The position numbers and the translations under genes were made by a program. A stretch of 64,000 bases of DNA from Akkermansiaceae bacterium (lineage in GTDB: Bacteria > Verrucomicrobiota > Verrucomicrobiia > Verrucomicrobiales > Akkermansiaceae): contig JAPKDJ010000002.1 of the NCBI GenBank assembly GCA_026421245.1, positions 101,940 through 165,939 on the forward strand, read 5' to 3'. Shown here piece by piece: positions 25,651-37,684 of this stretch. Under the pieces are notes generated by a model, which was not told the origin of the DNA, made no database searches, and saw nothing but the letters and a program-made list of their open reading frames with translations. The number at the start of each line of letters is the position of its first letter. Within the stretch, counting starts at the first letter, position 1.

Positions 25651-27125
25651 CGGCTTCCTCCTTTCGCCAATCTTTCAGCATCCCGGTAATTGTCTCTGAA
25701 ATGCTTACCCAACCGATTCATCATGCGCACTGCCGCCACCTTGTCTTTGGATCTTAATGTCTTCTTGATATCGGAAAGTGCGAGTTCATAACCCACCGGA
25801 GTGACATCGTAAAACTTTGCCGTCGCCTCTGCCGGAAAACCAGCCTCAATCAAGGCATTCCACGCTTCCTTCATCTCATGATGAGAATCAATACACATCG
25901 CTCGGATGATGTTTCGAAGGGGGGTGAAGTGCCGCCCTGTCAGATTGTAGTCGTAGACGAACTCGTCCGCCGTTTCATAGGGCATCACTTTGGCATCCAC
26001 CATTTCCGAAAGGTAGGGTTCTCGATAGAGATCACGGCGAATCGGGAGGCGTCTCAAACTTCTCATCTTCGGTCCCATCTCTGATCCGGGTTTGGCATTC
26101 CAGAGCATCTGGCCCTGTTCCGTGAAAATAAAATTCACGAACTCCTGTGCAAGATCGAGATGCGGAGCTCCCCTTAAGATTGCTACTGGATCGACACTCA
26201 TTGAAGTTCCTCCCACGGGAGAAACAAAACGAATCCGCGACCAGCCATTTTTTTTCTTCAAAGCCTCATTAAAAGAGCGCCCATAAAAATCAATACACAT
26301 CCCCGCAATGGCATTTCCCTGCGCTACATCATGCGGAACCTTTGAAGCATTGTCGGTGAAATAACGGGCATTGGCTCCAATCCGCTGGATCAAATTCATC
26401 CCCTCCACCCAACCTTTGTGACAAGCATCTTCCTGCGAAAGTCCAGACTTCAAGTGATCGTGAATCTTCTGCTGCACAAGCATCTCAAAAGCTTTCGCCA
26501 CCGATCCACTTTTGGTGGGATCAGCGAGAGCAATTCCTTTTTGAAACCCCGGCTCCCCCAGATCATCCCACGTAGTTGGCGCTTCCAAATTCAATCGCTT
26601 CAAGCTGTCGGCGTTGTAGCAAATTCCAAACGAAGAAAGACACGTCCCCAGCCAGTCTTTTTCCTCAGGGTAGTAGGTCTCTCCGCTCTGGGTTTTGGGA
26701 ATGATTCCCTCTTCAAAAATCTCCGTTTGTTGTTCGAAAATATCCAGTTTTTGAAAACGCTTTTCCGCAGCTTGAAGTTTGAAATCATAGACGCCGCCGC
26801 CGAAGAACAAATCAAGGCCGATCCCCTCTTTGCCGTTTTTTTCGGCTGAATCAAAGGCGCTATCCAACACCCGTTTGATCTCACTTGTCCCACCCGGCGT
26901 ACGCCAATTGATATACACGCCTTCACCATGCTCTTCCTCATACCATTTCGAAAACGCCTCGCCGAATTCCCGACGAATGAGTTCGTTGTGCGGTGTAATC
27001 ACATCAAGACGTAACTCAGCCTTGCTGATGGCAGCAGCATCGTCATCACGTAAGATGATGGGGGCAGCCACCACAATCGCCATGGGTAAAAAGACCCCAA
27101 GATATTTTTTCCAGGCTCCATTCAT
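25647..27125 (-). CDS. Periplasmic solute-binding protein of the Fe(III)-type transporter
   Basis: The 492-residue product starts with a hydrophobic export signal or anchor (KYLGVFLPMAIVVAAPIIL). It shows features of family 1 binding proteins, such as FGICYNADSLKRLNL, PTTWDDL, GIALADPTKSGS and DPVAILRGAPHLDLAQEFVNFI. It is longer than usual iron-binding proteins (about 340) because of a C-terminal extension after residue 380. Whether it carries iron, phosphonate or another ligand cannot be told; the permease and ATPase resemble the ferric group. It overlaps both neighbours by 4 bp. Confidence 0.88.
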   Translation of the reverse strand: MNGAWKKYLGVFLPMAIVVAAPIILRDDDAAAISKAELRLDVITPHNELIRREFGEAFSKWYEEEHGEGVYINWRTPGGTSEIKRVLDSAFDSAEKNGKEGIGLDLFFGGGVYDFKLQAAEKRFQKLDIFEQQTEIFEEGIIPKTQSGETYYPEEKDWLGTCLSSFGICYNADSLKRLNLEAPTTWDDLGEPGFQKGIALADPTKSGSVAKAFEMLVQQKIHDHLKSGLSQEDACHKGWVEGMNLIQRIGANARYFTDNASKVPHDVAQGNAIAGMCIDFYGRSFNEALKKKNGWSRIRFVSPVGGTSMSVDPVAILRGAPHLDLAQEFVNFIFTEQGQMLWNAKPGSEMGPKMRSLRRLPIRRDLYREPYLSEMVDAKVMPYETADEFVYDYNLTGRHFTPLRNIIRAMCIDSHHEMKEAWNALIEAGFPAEATAKFYDVTPVGYELALSDIKKTLRSKDKVAAVRMMNRLGKHFRDNYRDAERLAKGGSR

Positions 27126-28204
27126 CGTTCCAAAAGGGTGACGTCTTCCGTAGAAACTCTGAGGCCGATAAGATTGTCTCCAGGCGAGCGGATGATTTGC
27201 GGATTTTGCTCGGTCACTTGCATGACCGTTCCATCGTCCAGCCCAACGGAATATTGGATCAGGCTGCCCAGATAAATTCGTCCGATAATTCTCCCGACCA
27301 GAGAGCCCTCAGCTGGGTTAACAATCTCAACGGCCTCAGGGCGGATCGATAAGATGACTGAAGAACCAGGGATCGGTTGAAATCCTTCCACACTCGGTGT
27401 TGCCGTAAGCACTCCGTTTGGAGTCTCAACTTGGCGCCCCTCACGAACTGTCCCTTTGAGCAAGTTCGTTTCCCCAATAAATCCTGCCACGTAACTCGAG
27501 ATCGGCTGACGATAAATTTCCTCAGGCGGCCCCACTTGCGCAATCCCCCCCTCATCCATCACCGCCATTCGATCAGCCATGGACAAAGCTTCGGCTTGAT
27601 CGTGCGTCACATAGATACCCGTAAGATCATTCTCCTTCACAATACGCCGAATCTCAGACCGCATTTCGAGCCGGAGTTGAGCGTCGAGGTTGGAGAGGGG
27701 CTCATCGAGAAGGAGACACTTCGGACGAACCACTAGAGCCCGCGCCAAAGAAACCCGCTGCTGCTGCCCTCCTGACATTTGATCGACCCCTCGTTTTGCA
27801 AAGCCATCCAACTTGACCATTTTAAGGGCTTCCTCAACTCGGCGCTGAATCTCCTTTTTCTCCACCTTCCTTTCCTCCAAACCGAAGGCAATGTTCTGCC
27901 CAACCGTCATGTGCGGCCACAGCGCGTAGGATTGAAATACCATTGCCGCTTCACGCTTATGAGTGGGAAGCCCCGTCACATCACGATCTCCAAAGAAGAC
28001 TCTCCCTTCGGTTGGAGTTTCCAATCCCGCGATGCAACGCAACAGGGTCGTTTTCCCACATCCACTGCCACCGAGCAGGAAGAAGAGCTCTCCCGAAGCA
28101 ATTTTCAGCGAGACGTTCTTAAGTGCGGTCACATTGCCAAATCGCTTCGTGATCCCATCGGCCCGGATTTCTTCCATAGAGGGACATGCTTGAATTTCCT
28201 CCAT
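27122..28204 (-). CDS. Fe(III)/spermidine-type ABC transporter ATP-binding protein
   Basis: The 360-residue product has Walker A GGSGCGKT, Q-loop FQSYALWPHMTV, signature MSGGQQQR, Walker B CLLLDEPLSNLD and a C-terminal TOBE-like domain (about residues 265-360), matching the PotA/FbpC group. Start ATG 28204 has GAGGG ten bases upstream; an in-frame ATG at 28177 is an alternative, and the frame is open to 28255. It is the first gene of the three-gene operon. Confidence 0.92.
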   Translation of the reverse strand: MEEIQACPSMEEIRADGITKRFGNVTALKNVSLKIASGELFFLLGGSGCGKTTLLRCIAGLETPTEGRVFFGDRDVTGLPTHKREAAMVFQSYALWPHMTVGQNIAFGLEERKVEKKEIQRRVEEALKMVKLDGFAKRGVDQMSGGQQQRVSLARALVVRPKCLLLDEPLSNLDAQLRLEMRSEIRRIVKENDLTGIYVTHDQAEALSMADRMAVMDEGGIAQVGPPEEIYRQPISSYVAGFIGETNLLKGTVREGRQVETPNGVLTATPSVEGFQPIPGSSVILSIRPEAVEIVNPAEGSLVGRIIGRIYLGSLIQYSVGLDDGTVMQVTEQNPQIIRSPGDNLIGLRVSTEDVTLLER

Positions 28205-28255
28205 AAAAGGCAAGCCCTCAAGGTGGTAGTTTCTGTTTAGCACCTCCCAGAACAC

Positions 28256-28545
28256 AGGTTTTACGCCAGGCCTGGATTTTGCCCCTTCAGTTTAAGCCCA
28301 GCCCAATTCCTGATTGCCTGAATTAAGGGCTGGCCTTGAGCGCTGCCTGACAAGCACCGCAATTCGACCCCCCCCTTCAAACCTACCCTTCCAAAAGACG
28401 CGCGCAACGGCATCACGGTTCCCCAGCTTCTTTGATGCATCATTCAGCGGGACGACCCAAGCACTCGCCGAGAGAGCGATTACCACTTTTCTGGTCGCCA
28501 AGTGAGCATTCCTGTGGTCAAATTTTTGAAACCTAAAGCAATCCC
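28256..28545. other. Intergenic control region with no gene seen
   Basis: About 290-340 bp separate the divergent transporter and FHA genes. One leftward frame of 86 codons exists, but it matches nothing I know and has no supporting start signal. No riboswitch or strong hairpin was seen. Confidence 0.45.
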
Positions 28546-29208
28546 ATGCCACGCGTAGCCATTACCATCCCTGGGAAGAATCCCCAGCCCTACCGCTTTC
28601 AGATCGACCGCAAAAAAGTGACCGTCGGTCGGGCTTCCGACAACGACATCATTATCGATTGCTCATCCGTCTCATCGCTCCATTGCACGATGGAAAGAGT
28701 CGAAGGTGGATACATCCTGCGCGATCGTCACTCGACCAACGGGATTACCCTGGACCAAGATGACATGGCCGTGATCGATCTGCGAAATGACAACGAAGTC
28801 CGCGTCGGCGACGTGAAGTTCGAATACACCCTCAGCAATGACGAGCTCGACGAACTCGACGACGAAGAATTCGTTCCTCATGCCCAAAAAACTTCCGACG
28901 CCAGCAACGAGCCAGAAGTAGAAAAAAAGCCCGAAAAGAAGAGCAACAAAAAACCCAAGGTGGGAACGCCAGTTCCCCGACCTGCGACACCAGCTCCCGT
29001 TCTCGCATCCAGCAGCTCGGACAGTAGTTTCCTCTACGGATTGGCTCTTTTTGTTTGCGGGATTCTGTCCTTTTACGCCGGTCTGGACCACAGCTACTCC
29101 GGCAAGCAACGTAATGCTGGTCGTGAAAACGACGTCTCTCTCCTGAAGGATATGAAAGAAGGTCGCCCCCCTCTTTCGGAAGCCGCGAAAGAGGAGAAAA
29201 CAAAATAA
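28546..29208 (+). CDS. FHA-domain membrane-anchored protein
   Basis: The 220-residue product has an FHA domain at about residues 20-95 with the phosphothreonine-binding residues in place: GR (VTVGRASDND), S-x-x-H (SSLHC), and NG (HSTNGITL). An acidic linker follows (LDELDDEE), then a Lys/Pro-rich stretch, a probable transmembrane helix at about residues 163-182 (LYGLALFVCGILSFYAGL) and a charged tail. This makes it a cytoplasmic FHA reader tethered to the membrane. No Ser/Thr kinase gene is in the window, so its partner is unknown. It is convergent with ilvD. Confidence 0.85.
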   Translation: MPRVAITIPGKNPQPYRFQIDRKKVTVGRASDNDIIIDCSSVSSLHCTMERVEGGYILRDRHSTNGITLDQDDMAVIDLRNDNEVRVGDVKFEYTLSNDELDELDDEEFVPHAQKTSDASNEPEVEKKPEKKSNKKPKVGTPVPRPATPAPVLASSSSDSSFLYGLALFVCGILSFYAGLDHSYSGKQRNAGRENDVSLLKDMKEGRPPLSEAAKEEKTK

Positions 29209-29295
29209 TTCAGGCTCGCTGCGAGCGGGATTCGACCCCGAAAAACCACTCACGTGGCCGCCCAATCGCCTTTCGGAGCAGAACAAATACCCGGG

Positions 29296-30987
29296 TTACT
29301 TGTCTGTCACGGCACCTTCGCTGGCACTTGTGACGAGCTTTGCATACTTGGCAAGAACCCCACGAGTATAGCGTGGCTCGGGTTGAACCCAGCTAGCCTT
29401 CCTTGATTCCAGGTCGGCATCAGTCGAGATCTCGTTATTATCGGCGTCAATGGTGATGGTATCTCCCTCTTCGAGAAGTCCAATCGGACCTCCGTCAAAG
29501 GCTTCGGGCGTGATATGTCCCACCACAAAACCGTGGCTTCCGCCGGAAAAACGGCCATCGGTGATCAGCGCAACCTTGTCGCCCAAACCACGCCCCATCA
29601 CTGCGGCGGTTGGCCCAAGCATCTCCCGCATTCCCGGACCACCCTTTGGCCCCTCAAGGCGGATCACAATGACATCGCCTGCTTCAATCTCCCCGCTCAG
29701 AATGGCGCTCATGGCATCTTCCTCCGAATCAAAGACGCGCGCACGCCCCGTGAAGGAAAGCCCCTCTTTCCCAGAGATCTTGGCAACCGACCCGGTCGGG
29801 GCAAGATTTCCATAGAGAATGCGCAAGTGACTGTCCTTTTTTACCGGATTGTCCATGGAGCGGACGACATCCTGACCTTCGGGAAATTCAAGAGGAGAAT
29901 TAGCGAGGTTTTCCGCCACCGTTTTCCCGGTCACGGTCAGGCAATCCCCGTGAAGAAGACCTTCCTTGAGGAGGGTTTTCATCAGCGGAATTAAGCCGCC
30001 GATCTTTACCAGCTCCGCCATGACATATTTACCACTGGGTTTAAGATCAGCCAAAACCGGAACGCGTTTCCCGATCTCGGTAAAGTCGTCGATGCTCAAC
30101 TCCACATCAGCGGTGTGGGCCATCGCGAGGAGGTGAAGAACGGCATTGGTTGATCCACCCAAAGTGATCACGACCGTGATGGCGTTTTCAAACGCCTTCC
30201 GCGTCATGATATCGCGTGGCTTGATTCCTTTCTCAAGGAGATGAAGAACGGCCGCACCAGCATCAAAGCTATCTCGCTTTTTATCGTCACCGATTGCGGC
30301 CTGGGCCGAGCTGTTTGGGAGGCTCATTCCAAGAGCTTCGATGGCACTTGCCATGGTGTTGGCCGTATACATGCCACCACACGATCCCGGTCCGGGAATG
30401 GCCTTTTCTTCCACCATTTGAAGTTCCTCGTCCGAATACTCACCGCTGGCGTGTTTCCCCACTGCTTCGAAAACCGAGACAATATCGAGTTCCTTTTCTT
30501 CCCCTTTGAGACTGGCACATCCTGGAAGAATCGTTCCACCATAGACAAAAACCGAAGGACGGTTCATGCGGGCCATTGCCATGATGCAGCCCGGCATATT
30601 TTTGTCGCACCCACCGATGGCGACATATCCGTCCATTCCTTCGCAACCGACCACGGTTTCAATCGAGTCAGCGATCACTTCGCGGCTCACGAGAGAGTAT
30701 TTCATTCCCTCGGTTCCCATCGAGATTCCATCGGAAATGGTGATGGTATTGAAAATGACCGACTTACCGCCTGCGGCATCGACTCCTTTGGCCGATTCCT
30801 TGGCGAGAACATCAATGTGAAAGTTACATGGAGTCACCTGACTCCATGTCGAGGCAACTCCGATCTTGGGCTTTTTGAAATCTTCTTTATTAAAGCCCAC
30901 CGGGTAGAGCATCGCCCGGCTTGGGGCACGATCAGGACCATCGAGCACCTTGGAGGAAAACTCGCGCATATTTGGATTGTCGCACAT
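29296..30987 (-). CDS. ilvD: Dihydroxy-acid dehydratase
   Basis: The 563-residue product catalyses the dehydration step before transamination in valine and isoleucine synthesis. The three cysteines expected to bind the Fe-S cluster are present in [17 protein letters not shown] and GSCGGMYTA. The C-terminal [18 protein letters not shown] signature is intact. The frame is open to 31044; ATG 30987 was preferred, and ATG 30969 is also possible because homology begins there. It stands alone, divergent from serA. Confidence 0.95.
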   Translation of the reverse strand: MCDNPNMREFSSKVLDGPDRAPSRAMLYPVGFNKEDFKKPKIGVASTWSQVTPCNFHIDVLAKESAKGVDAAGGKSVIFNTITISDGISMGTEGMKYSLVSREVIADSIETVVGCEGMDGYVAIGGCDKNMPGCIMAMARMNRPSVFVYGGTILPGCASLKGEEKELDIVSVFEAVGKHASGEYSDEELQMVEEKAIPGPGSCGGMYTANTMASAIEALGMSLPNSSAQAAIGDDKKRDSFDAGAAVLHLLEKGIKPRDIMTRKAFENAITVVITLGGSTNAVLHLLAMAHTADVELSIDDFTEIGKRVPVLADLKPSGKYVMAELVKIGGLIPLMKTLLKEGLLHGDCLTVTGKTVAENLANSPLEFPEGQDVVRSMDNPVKKDSHLRILYGNLAPTGSVAKISGKEGLSFTGRARVFDSEEDAMSAILSGEIEAGDVIVIRLEGPKGGPGMREMLGPTAAVMGRGLGDKVALITDGRFSGGSHGFVVGHITPEAFDGGPIGLLEEGDTITIDADNNEISTDADLESRKASWVQPEPRYTRGVLAKYAKLVTSASEGAVTDK

Positions 30988-31268
30988 GTTGTCAGTGACT
31001 TTTCCTTTCCAACCGGAAAACTGCAAGCCTGATCGCGTCAACACCTCATGAACTGCGCCAAGCTCTTGCGCTCCGTCTCCGAAATGAGCATTTCTGCTCC
31101 CTGACTTCTCTCAAATTAGCGGTATCAACTCCTGAATCTTTTTCTGATTGATCATATAGTCTCCTGATATCCCGCTCAATTGCCTCGCTCATCCCGATTC
31201 CTTCATAAGCAATTTTCAACTACCAGCTCTTGCTTTGCACTAAGTCCTACGCTACCGCTCCCCGCGTT

Positions 31269-32870
31269 ATGCCAAGCCGCGTTCTGGTTTCCGACCCCAT
31301 TTCCGAAAAGGGAGTTGAGCTTCTCAATGCTCATCCTGACATCATCGCCGACTTCAAAGTGGGACTTTCCCCGGAGGAACTCATCGCCATTATCGGTGAT
31401 TACGATGCTCTGATTGTCCGATCCCAAACCAAGGTCACCCCTCAAGTTCTCGCCGCCGCGACCAATCTCAAGGCCGTGGGACGTGCTGGAGTTGGCGTCG
31501 ATAACATCGACCGCGATGCCGCCAACGCTCACGGAGTGATCGTAATGAACACTCCGACCGGAAATACTATCTCCACCGCAGAGCATGCTTTCACCCTGAT
31601 GTGTGCCACCGCGAGAAATATCGCTCTCGGACACGCCGGAGTGATTGCGGGAGATTTTAAGGCGGCCCGGAAGGCCTTTCAAGGAATCGAGCTCAATGGC
31701 AAAACCCTTGCCATAATCGGAATGGGCCGCATTGGCTCCGAATTCGCAAAGCGGGCCCAAGCCTTCAACATGAAGATCGTTGCTTATGACCCCTTTCTCA
31801 CCCAAGCCCGCGCTGATGAGATGAAGGTCCGCCTCGCCGCCACTCCCGATGAAGCGCTCACTGGTGCCGACGTGGTCACTCTCCACGTCCCCATGACCGA
31901 GGACACCAAACATATTCTCAATGCAAATCGACTCGCTCTTATGAATCAGGGCGCTCTCGTCATCAACTGTGCCCGCGGAGGGCTCATCGACGAAGACGCT
32001 CTCAAGGCCGCGATCGACTCCGGCCACATCGCCGGTTGTGGACTCGATGTCTTCGAAAACGAACCACCCTCCACCGATCATCCTCTTTTCACCCTCGGCA
32101 AGCACATTACCTTCACTCCCCACCTCGGCGCTTCAACTAACGAAGCCCAGGAAAATGTGGGTATTCAAGTGGCCGAACAAATCCGCGATTTCTGCGCAAC
32201 CGGAGAGATCAGAAACGCCATCAACATGCCTTCGATGGATGCCACCGCTCTCAGCGAACTTGGCTCCTATATCGACATCGCCAAGGGACTCGGCAAGCTT
32301 CTGGCCAAACTCGGCCCGGACAATCCCGACTCTCTTCGTGTCTCTTACCACGGCCCCCTTGCCGAAAAGGATACCGCTCTTATTTCACGAAGCGTTCTGA
32401 CCAGCTTCCTCGAAGCCGCACGGAGCGGCGGACAAGTCAATATCGTCAACGCTCCCGCTGTTGCCAAAGAAATGGGCCTCGATACAATCGAATCTACCAT
32501 CAACGCTACCACGGATTACAGCGAACTCGTCGTCGCGGAACTTAAGAAAGGCGACACTCGCTTCCGCGTCTCCGGCACCGTGATCGGAAAATCCCCACGT
32601 ATCGTTGAAATCGATAAACTCTACGTTGATATCAACTTCAAGGGGCACTTCTTGATCGTCAAAAATGATGATCGCCCGGGTATGGTTGGTATCATTGGCA
32701 CCGCGCTCGGAAATGCCGAAGCCAACATCGCCAATCTTTCTCTCGCACGCAATAGCGCCGAAGGAAGTGCGCTAACTGTCATCGAACTCGATGCCCCCAT
32801 TGAGCCGTTAGTCATGAATGGAATTCGTGACACTCCCGGAGTCATTTATGCGACGGGCGTTACGCTCTAG
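31269..32870 (+). CDS. serA: D-3-phosphoglycerate dehydrogenase
   Basis: The 533-residue product oxidises 3-phosphoglycerate, the first step of serine synthesis. The NAD-binding glycine motif GMGRIGSEFAKRA and the catalytic region (CARGGLIDEDAL, DVFENEPP, PHLGAST) are complete. The length and the C-terminal part (VKNDDRPGMVGIIGTALG, about residues 455-533) show the long type with an allosteric substrate-binding domain and an ACT domain, allowing feedback by serine. ATG 31269 was chosen from homology; an upstream in-frame start adds 13 unrelated residues. Confidence 0.96.
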   Translation: MPSRVLVSDPISEKGVELLNAHPDIIADFKVGLSPEELIAIIGDYDALIVRSQTKVTPQVLAAATNLKAVGRAGVGVDNIDRDAANAHGVIVMNTPTGNTISTAEHAFTLMCATARNIALGHAGVIAGDFKAARKAFQGIELNGKTLAIIGMGRIGSEFAKRAQAFNMKIVAYDPFLTQARADEMKVRLAATPDEALTGADVVTLHVPMTEDTKHILNANRLALMNQGALVINCARGGLIDEDALKAAIDSGHIAGCGLDVFENEPPSTDHPLFTLGKHITFTPHLGASTNEAQENVGIQVAEQIRDFCATGEIRNAINMPSMDATALSELGSYIDIAKGLGKLLAKLGPDNPDSLRVSYHGPLAEKDTALISRSVLTSFLEAARSGGQVNIVNAPAVAKEMGLDTIESTINATTDYSELVVAELKKGDTRFRVSGTVIGKSPRIVEIDKLYVDINFKGHFLIVKNDDRPGMVGIIGTALGNAEANIANLSLARNSAEGSALTVIELDAPIEPLVMNGIRDTPGVIYATGVTL

Positions 32871-32940
32871 TCCTTGCTGCGGGAGTAGTGCTCAGATTGG
32901 AATGGTTTCTCCTATTTAGTGAGCAAACACATGCTACAAT

Positions 32941-33567
32941 ATGTTTCGATTAAAGATTCATACAAAACGACTCGCTCTGTTCCTTTCCGGCACCCTTTTT
33001 GCCACGTCCCTCTTACAGGCAGAACTCATTATCAGCGAATCTCTTGAAGAAAACACAGAAGATGGCATCAAGGACGAGGACGGCTTTCCGGCAGACTGGA
33101 TTGAAATTCACAATCCTGACACATCGCCTGTCAACCTCGAGGGATATTCCCTGACAGACGACGCAGATCTTCCCACCAAGTGGACGTTTCCATCCGTCAA
33201 TCTTGACGCAGGTGGGTTTCTTCGTGTGTATGCCTGCGGGAACGATCGAAATACCAACCCACTCCGCCTTCACACAAATTTCAGCCTTGGAATCAATGGG
33301 GAATACCTTGCACGAGTGAAACCGGACGGGACGACAATCGCCGACGAATTTGCTCCGGAGGACCTTCTCCAAATCGAGGGGATTTCGTATGGTCTTGGCA
33401 ACGGAGGGCCGGTGACCCAGGCGACCTTTCTCCCCGCCTGTTCGGACGCTTGCTCATCATGCCGCGTTAGCCAACTTCAGCGACCGTTCAAAATCGGAGC
33501 GAGTTTCTCCTCCGTTTCTGTCGGCCACGCACCTCGCGGCGTGAAAATGGCGGCATCGAGTGATTGA
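32941..33567 (+). pseudogene. Truncated secreted lamin-tail-domain protein
   Basis: The frame encodes a clear signal peptide (to about residue 27, ending SLLQA) followed by a lamin tail domain (about residues 28-140) with the landmarks DWIEIHNPDTSPVNLEGYSL, WTFPSVNLDAGGFLRVYA and LHTNFSLGINGEYL. After ISYGLGNGG (about residue 155) similarity stops. The last 45 codons run into, and antisense to, the 3' end of mtnP, and are Cys/Ser-rich without family character. Relatives in this phylum are usually long proteins with CotH-like or repeat domains after the lamin tail. A deletion that removed the rest is the simplest reading. A short secreted product is still possible. Confidence 0.6.
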
Positions 33568-34334
33568 TGTTCGGGCCAGTTTGGCTCCTTCGGAATCATT
33601 CCGATAGCACGCTTGATAATTCGAGCGCTCATTTCGGCATTCGCCGCGAGATGCTCGACGACTGAACTTGCCTCAACCGATTCTTCACCCTCTCTCCAGC
33701 AATCGTAGTCAGTGACCATTCCCAGAGTCGCCAGCGCGATTTCGGCTTCACGAGCCAACTTGACTTCGGGAAGATTCGTCATTCCAATAATGTCGAAGCC
33801 GAAATGCCGGTAGTAGCGAGACTCGGCCTTCGTCGAAAATGCCGGACCATCCATGCAAACGTAGGTTCCACCATCGTGAATCTCCGCCCCTTCGGCACAA
33901 CCAGCAGTTGCAAGGATCTCGCGTAGCCCTGCGCTGATCGGTTCTGCAAACCCAACATGGGCAACAATTCCCTCTCCAAAAAAGGTATGACTAGCACGCT
34001 GACTTGTTCGATCAAAATACTGGTCGGGGAGAACAACCGAGCGCGGAGAATATTCTTCCTTCAAACTACCAACCGCTGTGGCACAAATTACCCATCTCAC
34101 ACCCACTGAGCGGAGAGCCCAAAAGTTGGCTCGGTGATTCACTTCCGTTGGAAGGATGGTGTGGCTTTGACCGTGCCGGGAAAGAAACCAGACCTGACGC
34201 CCTTGATATTGGCCGCCCACTAAAACATCCGAAGGGTCGCCAAAGGGTGTCTCTACTTTTCGCTGCTCGACGTTTTCCAGTCCGTCAAACCCGGAAACCC
34301 CGCTTCCTCCAATAATTCCAATGGCCGGGATCAT
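33477..34334 (-). CDS. mtnP: S-methyl-5'-thioadenosine phosphorylase
   Basis: The 285-residue product splits methylthioadenosine with phosphate to adenine and methylthioribose-1-phosphate in methionine salvage. It shows the family motifs IIGGSGV at the N-terminus, SRHGQSHTILPTEVNHRAN, ATAVGSL, and CMDGPAFSTKAESR, and the C-terminal MTNLPEVKLAREAEI. Its start overlaps the DUF368 stop (ATGA). Its 3' end is antisense to the tail of the truncated lamin-tail gene. Confidence 0.93.
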   Translation of the reverse strand: MIPAIGIIGGSGVSGFDGLENVEQRKVETPFGDPSDVLVGGQYQGRQVWFLSRHGQSHTILPTEVNHRANFWALRSVGVRWVICATAVGSLKEEYSPRSVVLPDQYFDRTSQRASHTFFGEGIVAHVGFAEPISAGLREILATAGCAEGAEIHDGGTYVCMDGPAFSTKAESRYYRHFGFDIIGMTNLPEVKLAREAEIALATLGMVTDYDCWREGEESVEASSVVEHLAANAEMSARIIKRAIGMIPKEPNWPEHQSLDAAIFTPRGAWPTETEEKLAPILNGR

Positions 34335-35272
34335 GATTTTTGATTCTTTCGAGCGAAAATTTCTACAACCGCGATGAGAGCGACTCCAGCCAACACTGCA
34401 GCAATCTGCATCCAGGTGGAACCCGTTGAAAAATCAGGCAGACGCCAATTCTCGAATCGAACAATCTTTTCGTCGATCTCACCGTTCTTAACGAATTCCT
34501 CTTTTATCGTGTCTTTCCATGGCCAAATGATGACCAGAGAGCCTGCCACGAATCCCGTGATGGCGCCCACCGCTTTATCATGATGGACCTTAAAAAGCCA
34601 ACTCAGGAAGCGGGATAACACGAGCAGCCCCACTCCCGCGCCGACACCAACAGGAATAAGAATGGGCAACGCCTCGCCAAAATTCCCCTGTCGAAGATGA
34701 TTGATCGTATCAATAGCAACCAGCTCGTAGTTCCCCATCAATAACAGCACAAACGAGCCGCTCAATCCCGGGATGATCATGCTGCACATCGCAGCCACGC
34801 CACATAAAAGAAGATAGATCGAATTTTCATTCGTTGAAGCAGGAGTCACAAAGGCCATCGATACCGCAATGGCCAGACCAACAAAAAACAAGGCCATCAC
34901 TCCGCCAGTCCACTTCTGGACCATTTTCCCCACCGATGGAATGGAGGCAGCTATCAACCCGAAGAACGACGACCAAATGAGAACAGGGTGCTCGTCAAAT
35001 CCCCATTTGAGGACCTTTGCCAAAGTGAGAACACTGGCCACAACCCCCATGCCAAGACTCAGGAGAAATCGCCCATCAATCTTCACCCACACCTCGCCAA
35101 TCCGAAATTGGGAGACAAGCTTGAGAGCTTCAAGATCGAAAGCCTTCAGTGCATTGATAAGCCTTTCGTAGATTCCGGTGATAAAAGCAATGGTGCCACC
35201 TGACACCCCGGGGACAACGTTGGCAGCGCCCATGGCGAAACCTTTCAAGAAGGTAGCGAGATCATCTTTCAT
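34331..35272 (-). CDS. DUF368 polytopic membrane protein
   Basis: The 313-residue product begins with the family signature G-x-A-M-G-A-A-N-V-V-P-G-V-S-G-G-T and repeats a related IIPGLSGSF motif near residue 170, as expected of the internally duplicated DUF368 family. This family (PopT in later work) has been linked to undecaprenyl phosphate translocation. About nine hydrophobic segments are visible. ATG 35272 was chosen because the frame upstream is antisense to, or overlaps, the icd end and is not hydrophobic. It lies 19 bp after the icd stop and overlaps mtnP. Confidence 0.9.
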   Translation of the reverse strand: MKDDLATFLKGFAMGAANVVPGVSGGTIAFITGIYERLINALKAFDLEALKLVSQFRIGEVWVKIDGRFLLSLGMGVVASVLTLAKVLKWGFDEHPVLIWSSFFGLIAASIPSVGKMVQKWTGGVMALFFVGLAIAVSMAFVTPASTNENSIYLLLCGVAAMCSMIIPGLSGSFVLLLMGNYELVAIDTINHLRQGNFGEALPILIPVGVGAGVGLLVLSRFLSWLFKVHHDKAVGAITGFVAGSLVIIWPWKDTIKEEFVKNGEIDEKIVRFENWRLPDFSTGSTWMQIAAVLAGVALIAVVEIFARKNQKS

Positions 35273-35291
35273 ACGAAAAGAACCCGATGGG

Positions 35292-37517
<2,226 letters not shown>

Positions 37518-37684
37518 TTAGGCGAAACCCCGCTCGCGGTCAATGAATAGCACGACTGTCTCCCGAGCCCTAGTTTTACAATTTGAGTCATCACTCTCTT
37601 GGTCAATTCTTCCCGGGGGCCGCATGGGCCAGCGACCATTTGGAAAAGATTCATCTCATTCGAAATACGTGCTACGACCCACTC

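Noticed and set aside
28292..28552. Leftward 86-codon frame between the ABC ATPase and FHA genes
   Set aside because: No family match by eye and its start overlaps the FHA gene start; treated as chance.
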